Source: Lithobates sylvaticus
Taxonomy: Eukaryota; Chordata; Amphibia; Anura; Ranidae
Length of the DNA: 64,000 nt
Direction: 5' to 3'
NCBI GenBank assembly: GCA_028564925.1
Contig: CM053026.1
Coordinates: forward strand, 606,132,457 to 606,196,456
Below, piece after piece: positions 59,720 through 64,000 of this stretch; positions within the stretch are counted from its first letter, which is position 1, and every line of letters begins with the position of its first letter. The position numbers were made by a program, and so were the translations under genes. The notes under the pieces were generated by a model, which did not search any database, was not told the origin of the DNA, and was given only the letters and a program-made list of their open reading frames with translations.

Positions 59720-62241
59720 AAAAAAGGTAAACAGAGTAAACGTAGTCAAAACATAGCCAGAGTTCAGGAACCGGAACGGATAGTCAGACAAGCCAAAACG
59801 TCAGGGAGCCAGAGATGAGTGTATTAGAACAAACAGGATTCGGAGCCAGAAGTAATGTCAGCCAAGCAAGTCTTTACAGGAGCACAGGAGAGCACTGTCA
59901 CATTCGAAATACGCATATTAGAAGGAAGGTCTAATGCGTAAGCCTCTGGGTTAATCCTGCGAAGAATACAGAAAGGCCCAATAAACCGACATGTGAACTT
60001 CAGAGAGGGAACACGAAGACAGAAGTTGCGAGATGACAGCCAGACCCTGTCCCCAACCTGGTAAGAAGGCGCAGGCAGGAAGCGGTCAGCATGGAGTCTG
60101 TACCTATTATTAGCATGTTACAAAGCCACCTGGACTTATGCCCAAGTGGAATGAAGACCACGGAGATGCTCCTCTAATGCAGGAATACTCTGTGGAAGGG
60201 GCAACATGGAAGGTTGGAAACTATATGTACAGGACACTGGGAATGTGTCCTGGATGGCAGGTACATTCCCCCAATATTTGAGTCATGGTCCCTTTAAGGG
60301 GGACAGTTGCAGAGTCTTCAAACCCTGATCACTAGGACTTTGGTCCTTTCTGGTCATATCTTATAAAACCAACAGCCAGTACTCCATACTCCTACTACTT
60401 GACCTCTCTGCGGCCTTTGATACTCTTGAACAACCGCTCCTTCTCAATAAACTACATTCCCTTGGCCTCCGAGGTTCTGCTCTATCCTGGTTCTCTGCCT
60501 ATCTATCACAGCGCTCCTTCAATGTCACCTACAACTGTCTCCTCCTCTCCATTGCCCCTTTCTGTGGGGTTCCCCCAAGGCTCTGTTCTTGGACTCCTTC
60601 TCTTCTCTATCTACACCTCTTCCCTTGGTCACTTGATAACTGCCCACGGCTTCCCATACCACTTATACGCCGATGACACCCAAATCTGTCTACTCCTCAC
60701 CTCACTCCTTTAGTCTCCTCTTGCATTACTAACTTACTAACTGACATGTCAGCATGGATGTCGCACCACTTCCTTAAACTAAATCTCTCTAAAACTGAGT
60801 TATTAATATTCCCCCCACCCGTGCCCCTCTCCATGACTTTTCCATCAAAATCAACAATGCAACTATCAGTCCCTCCCCTCACGCCAGGGTACTCGGTGTA
60901 ATCCTAGACTCTGACGTGTCATTTCAGCCCCAAGTCAAATCGTTGTCAAAAGTTTGTAGAAGTTTCCTCCGTAACATCTCTAAAATTCATCCCTTTTTTA
61001 ACAAATTAAACCACCAAGCTCCTCATTCACTCCCTTGTTATCTCTCGCTTAGACTATTGCAACTCCCTTCTCATAGGCCTGCCTCTCCATAGGCTATCCC
61101 CTCTTCAGTCTATCATGAATGCTGCTGCCAAACTTATCCACCTTACCAACCGCTCAGTGTCTGCCAAAGCTCTCCTCCAATCCCTACACTGGCTCTTAAT
61201 CACCCAGCGAATTAAATGCCACAACATACAAAGCCATTCACAACTCTGCCCCGAGCTACATCACCAATCTTGTCTCTAAATATCACCCAAATCGTCCTCT
61301 TCGCTCTTCTCAAGACCTCCTACTCTCAAGCTCTCTCGTCTCCTTCTCCCTTGATCATCTCCAGGATTTCTCCAGAGCCTCGCCCATCCTCTGGTACTTG
61401 CTACCTCCACCGGTCTGGCTATCCCCTACTCTTGCTACCTTCAGGCGATCCCTGAAAACTCATCTCTTCAGAAAAGTCTATCATGTCTCTGACTAATCTT
61501 CTACCATTTCCATCAGCTCATTCCCCACAGTTACAACCTTTTGTACGACCCGCCCCACCCTATTAGATTGTAAGCTCTTATGAGCAGGGCCCTCTTAATC
61601 CTCTTGTATTTTATTGTATTATAACTGTATTGTCTCCCTTTTATATTGTAAAGCGTAAACTGTTGGCGCTATGTAAATCCTGAATAATTATAATAATAAT
61701 ATCAGTCAGGGGCTTGACCAGAGATGAGAAGTTACGAATAAACGTTCGATAATATTTGGCAAAGCCAAAAAAACGCTGCAGAGGACATAAACCCACGGGT
61801 GGGGGCCACTGTAGGATTGCTGAAAGTTTGTCTAGTTCCATCGAAAAACCAGCAGTGGAAATGACATAACCCAGGAATTTAACCTGTTCACAATGGAATT
61901 CACACTTCTCCAATTTACAATAGAGATTGTTTTCACTTAGTTTCTGAAGCACACGACATCTGTGTGGTGGCTCTCCAGGGACTTGGAAAATATGAGAATA
62001 TAGTCGAGATAAACCACCACACATAACTGTAACAAATCTCGGAGGACATCGTTAATAAATTCCCGTAAAACTGCCGGGGTGTTACAAAGGCCAACAGGCA
62101 TTACGAGGTACTCATAATGGCCTGTTCTGGTATTAAACGCAGTTTTCCACTTGTCGCCCTGCTTAATCCTCATGAGATTGTATGCCCCTCTCAAATCAAG
62201 CTTTGTGAAAACCGCTGCTCCCTTGAGGCAGTCAAATAACT
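59720..62241 (-). mobile_element. Second Gypsy fossil, reverse orientation, split by an L2-like LINE
   Basis: Minus-strand relatives of the element at 46000-50216. Sequence matching the integrase C-terminal region lies at about 59930-60230, and RT sequence at 61710-62241 (including [34 protein letters not shown] and [14 protein letters not shown]). It belongs to the same chromovirus family as the other copy, but is incomplete and broken. An L2-like LINE sits inside (60361-61698), and a Penelope-like element adjoins or interrupts it at about 62242. It looks old. Confidence 0.8.
60361..61698 (+). mobile_element. L2-like LINE, 5'-truncated, inserted in the Gypsy fossil
   Basis: Flanked by ATATC (60356-60360, 61699-61703); the Gypsy sequence resumes directly on both sides. 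It encodes part of a reverse transcriptase: [20 protein letters not shown], then after a frame change near 60570 [20 protein letters not shown] and YADDTQI, then ISRLDYCNSLLIGLPLHRLS near 61050-61105 and NAAAKLIHLTNRS. The 3' UTR has AGATTGTAAGCTCT, GTAAACTGTTGGCGCTATG and a (TAA)n-type tail at 61680-61698. These motifs fit the CR1/L2 group. It has several frame changes and is not active. Confidence 0.82.
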
Positions 62242-64000
62242 TTATAAAAGGTAAAAAAATTGCGCTATTCACAAGAAAAAGAACTCTAAATATAGCTGCA
62301 ATAATAATGGGATAAACACAGTAGTAATGTAGAGAAAAAATCGCGCTGTTAGAGTCCAATTGAAGATAGGAAGTATGAAACAGTCCTAAAAACAACTTCT
62401 TTTAATGTAGATAATATCCTCCAATGGAAATATTAATCAAAGAAAATGTTTCAGCAATATTGAACCTTGCTCCTATGGATAAGCATGCTTACCAGATGTA
62501 AGCCAAAAATTTGCATATGGCTTTAACCCAGCCTGGGTTGATGATCCAAGATTCTTTATAGGAAACAGCACAGATTTGTGGTATAGTGATCGTCTCCTTC
62601 CAGGTATGGTACTCACAAGGAATGGTTACACAGTGCCGAAAAAACAAAAAATATACCATAGCATAATACTGCTATATATTTTGTAGAGAATATGTCACAA
62701 AAATCATGTGCCAGACTATGAAGACACCCGTGTCAACAGGTAAAATAAATATATGTGCACCACCACCAAATAGAGGGCCTCCTTACCAGATGCCAAAGGA
62801 AGTACACACACACAGAGACAAATGATCCTTTCCAAAGGATTTCCCAACCAGTTCAAAAGAAATGAAATTTATCTGTGTGTTCTATAAGAGAAGTGCCTCC
62901 TTACCAACAGGAAAAACATAAACAGCAAGCATGCAATTTCACCGGTTAGGCTGTCTCCTTACCACAGTCTCAGGTTATAAAGGCTTGTACTGCTAGCAAA
63001 GGGGAGCAGGTAATCCTCCACAGCCTGGAATGTGCCGTTTACAGGCACAGACCTTTCAGCCAGTACCCAGGGGAAAAAAGCATACAGACCATGGCGTAAT
63101 AACGTACTAAAAAAGTTTTATTAAAATAACAAAGGTTTGCACTTACAAACTAGAAGAGTTAAAACAGCGTTTTAAAATCGTAGAGCCGGCCGGCTACAAA
63201 CACATAGACGCTCCCGTCCTGTTCCGCGTGGTGACGTCAGCACGTTCGCCCTCAGACGCGTTTCGTTACAAATAACATTGTCAATGAGGAACAGGCTACG
63301 TGCTGTGTCACCACCTTATAAAGGAAACAACCTCGTTCTGGGACATGAACGTGAAGCTCCGGGCGCCATCTTAATTATGGGCAACCCCTATGTGATATCT
63401 ATATAGAGTTCCAGGCAGATATGCCGTTCCCTCTTTGAGAAAAAAATCTCCATTTTAACTGTGGTCAATGTTGTCCAGCTAAATCAATTAAACCAACTTT
63501 ATTGAAACTATGGTCAATATTGTCTAGCTAGGTCAATTAAACCAACTTTATTGAGACCCAAATGTTATAAACAATTCCCGGAATAGCCCGTGTCACACCT
63601 GCAGTCAACCATTTATTAATATATGTTGATGTTATGAGTGCAAATTTAGCGTGAGGGAAATACCAAAAATTAAAAAAATTTTATATAAAGAAGAATTCAA
63701 ATAAAAGAAAGAGAGTGAGGTAGTGAATTGTGAAGAACCCTTATATCAAAGGCTCATATATATAAACGTGTATAATAATATTTAAATTATTTATTTTAAA
63801 TTTATACTCTAATTCTTATTAAAGAATGTGCTTTATTCCAACTAGTGTTATGTAAATATAAAAATAATAATAATAATCCCTGTTAGATATCACGTGAAGT
63901 ATTTTATGATATTATATTCAAATCGTGATATTAATACATGTGTATACAGAAATCATTCTGTCGTGCAAAATATAACCCTTATTTAATATAGCGTGACCTA
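62242..64000 (-). mobile_element. Penelope-like element terminal region, continues past the window
   Basis: Begins where the Gypsy relic stops. It carries repeated CTCCTTACCA phrases (e.g. near 62782 and 62892), then an AGTTTTATTAAAATAACAAA stretch with GTTTGCACTTAC at about 63110-63145, and a hammerhead-like motif at 63250-63289 on the minus strand. No RT or GIY-YIG coding sequence is visible in this portion. The classification rests on the ribozyme-like motif and layout; it could be another retroelement end. Confidence 0.45.
63250..63289 (-). ncRNA. Hammerhead-like motif, degenerate core
   Basis: On the minus strand: CCTCA (helix I), TTGACAA in the place of CUGANGA (two changes), T, GTTA-loop-TAAC (helix II), GAA, ACGCGT (palindromic helix III), C, TGAGG (helix I partner). 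Helices I and III and the GAA box are intact, but the CUGANGA box is not, so activity is doubtful. Confidence 0.5.

Overview
The window looks like intronic DNA of a frog genome, probably a ranid (inference). The only host coding sequence I recognise is one exon at 57523-57689 on the + strand. It encodes the start of the first immunoglobulin domain of follistatin-like 5 (fstl5), with a consensus acceptor and donor. At least 57 kb upstream and 6 kb downstream hold no other exon that I can see, so nearly everything else sits in two very large fstl5 introns. The organism call rests on vertebrate-type splice sites, the fstl5 homology, and dense families with TTAA, TTA/TAA and 8-bp target duplications, plus Penelope-like, L1/Tx1-like, L2-like and chromovirus elements.

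Layout. 1-8.7 kb: an edge-truncated Harbinger-type MITE, a hAT-type terminus carrying a TATA-to-AATAAA cassette, LINE scraps, a piggyBac-like element inside a possible Penelope-like fragment, and a hAT MITE. 8751-11043: a 2.3-kb giant palindrome with TTA duplications and a mirror-image TATA/AATAAA cassette in each arm. 12.5-13.1 kb: another hAT-type terminus joined to the same cassette sequence. 14624-27166: a four-layer nest, namely a TTAA element containing an inverted-repeat element with hammerhead ribozyme motifs (Penelope-like), containing a Tc1 transposon, containing a nearly intact 6.5-kb L1/Tx1-like LINE. Target duplications are readable at every level. 27.6-28.7 kb: a roughly 0.5-kb tandem duplication, then two hAT MITEs. 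30.3-34.8 kb: a decayed ZBED-type hAT transposon on the minus strand, interrupted by a Harbinger-type MITE. 35152-36273: a solo LTR. 37-43 kb: abutting and self-nested TTAA elements and an L2-like LINE end. 43.9-45 kb: an L1-like 3' end. 46-50.2 kb: a broken chromovirus (Ty3/Gypsy) fossil. 52-55.8 kb: MITEs, one with a short retro-insertion, and a TTAA element. 57.5 kb: the fstl5 exon. 58-64 kb: a Harbinger-type MITE, a TTAA element with an internal CAGTGCC repeat, a second Gypsy fossil in reverse orientation split by an L2-like LINE, and a Penelope-like end with a hammerhead-like motif that runs out of the window.

The elements do not form a cooperating gene set. The insertions give relative ages: L1 is younger than Tc1, which is younger than the ribozyme element, which is younger than its TTAA host. 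The most unusual items are (i) the giant palindrome with mirrored transcription-signal cassettes, whose cassette also appears behind a different class of transposon end, and (ii) paired hammerhead motifs in the 1.5-kb inverted arms of the nested element.
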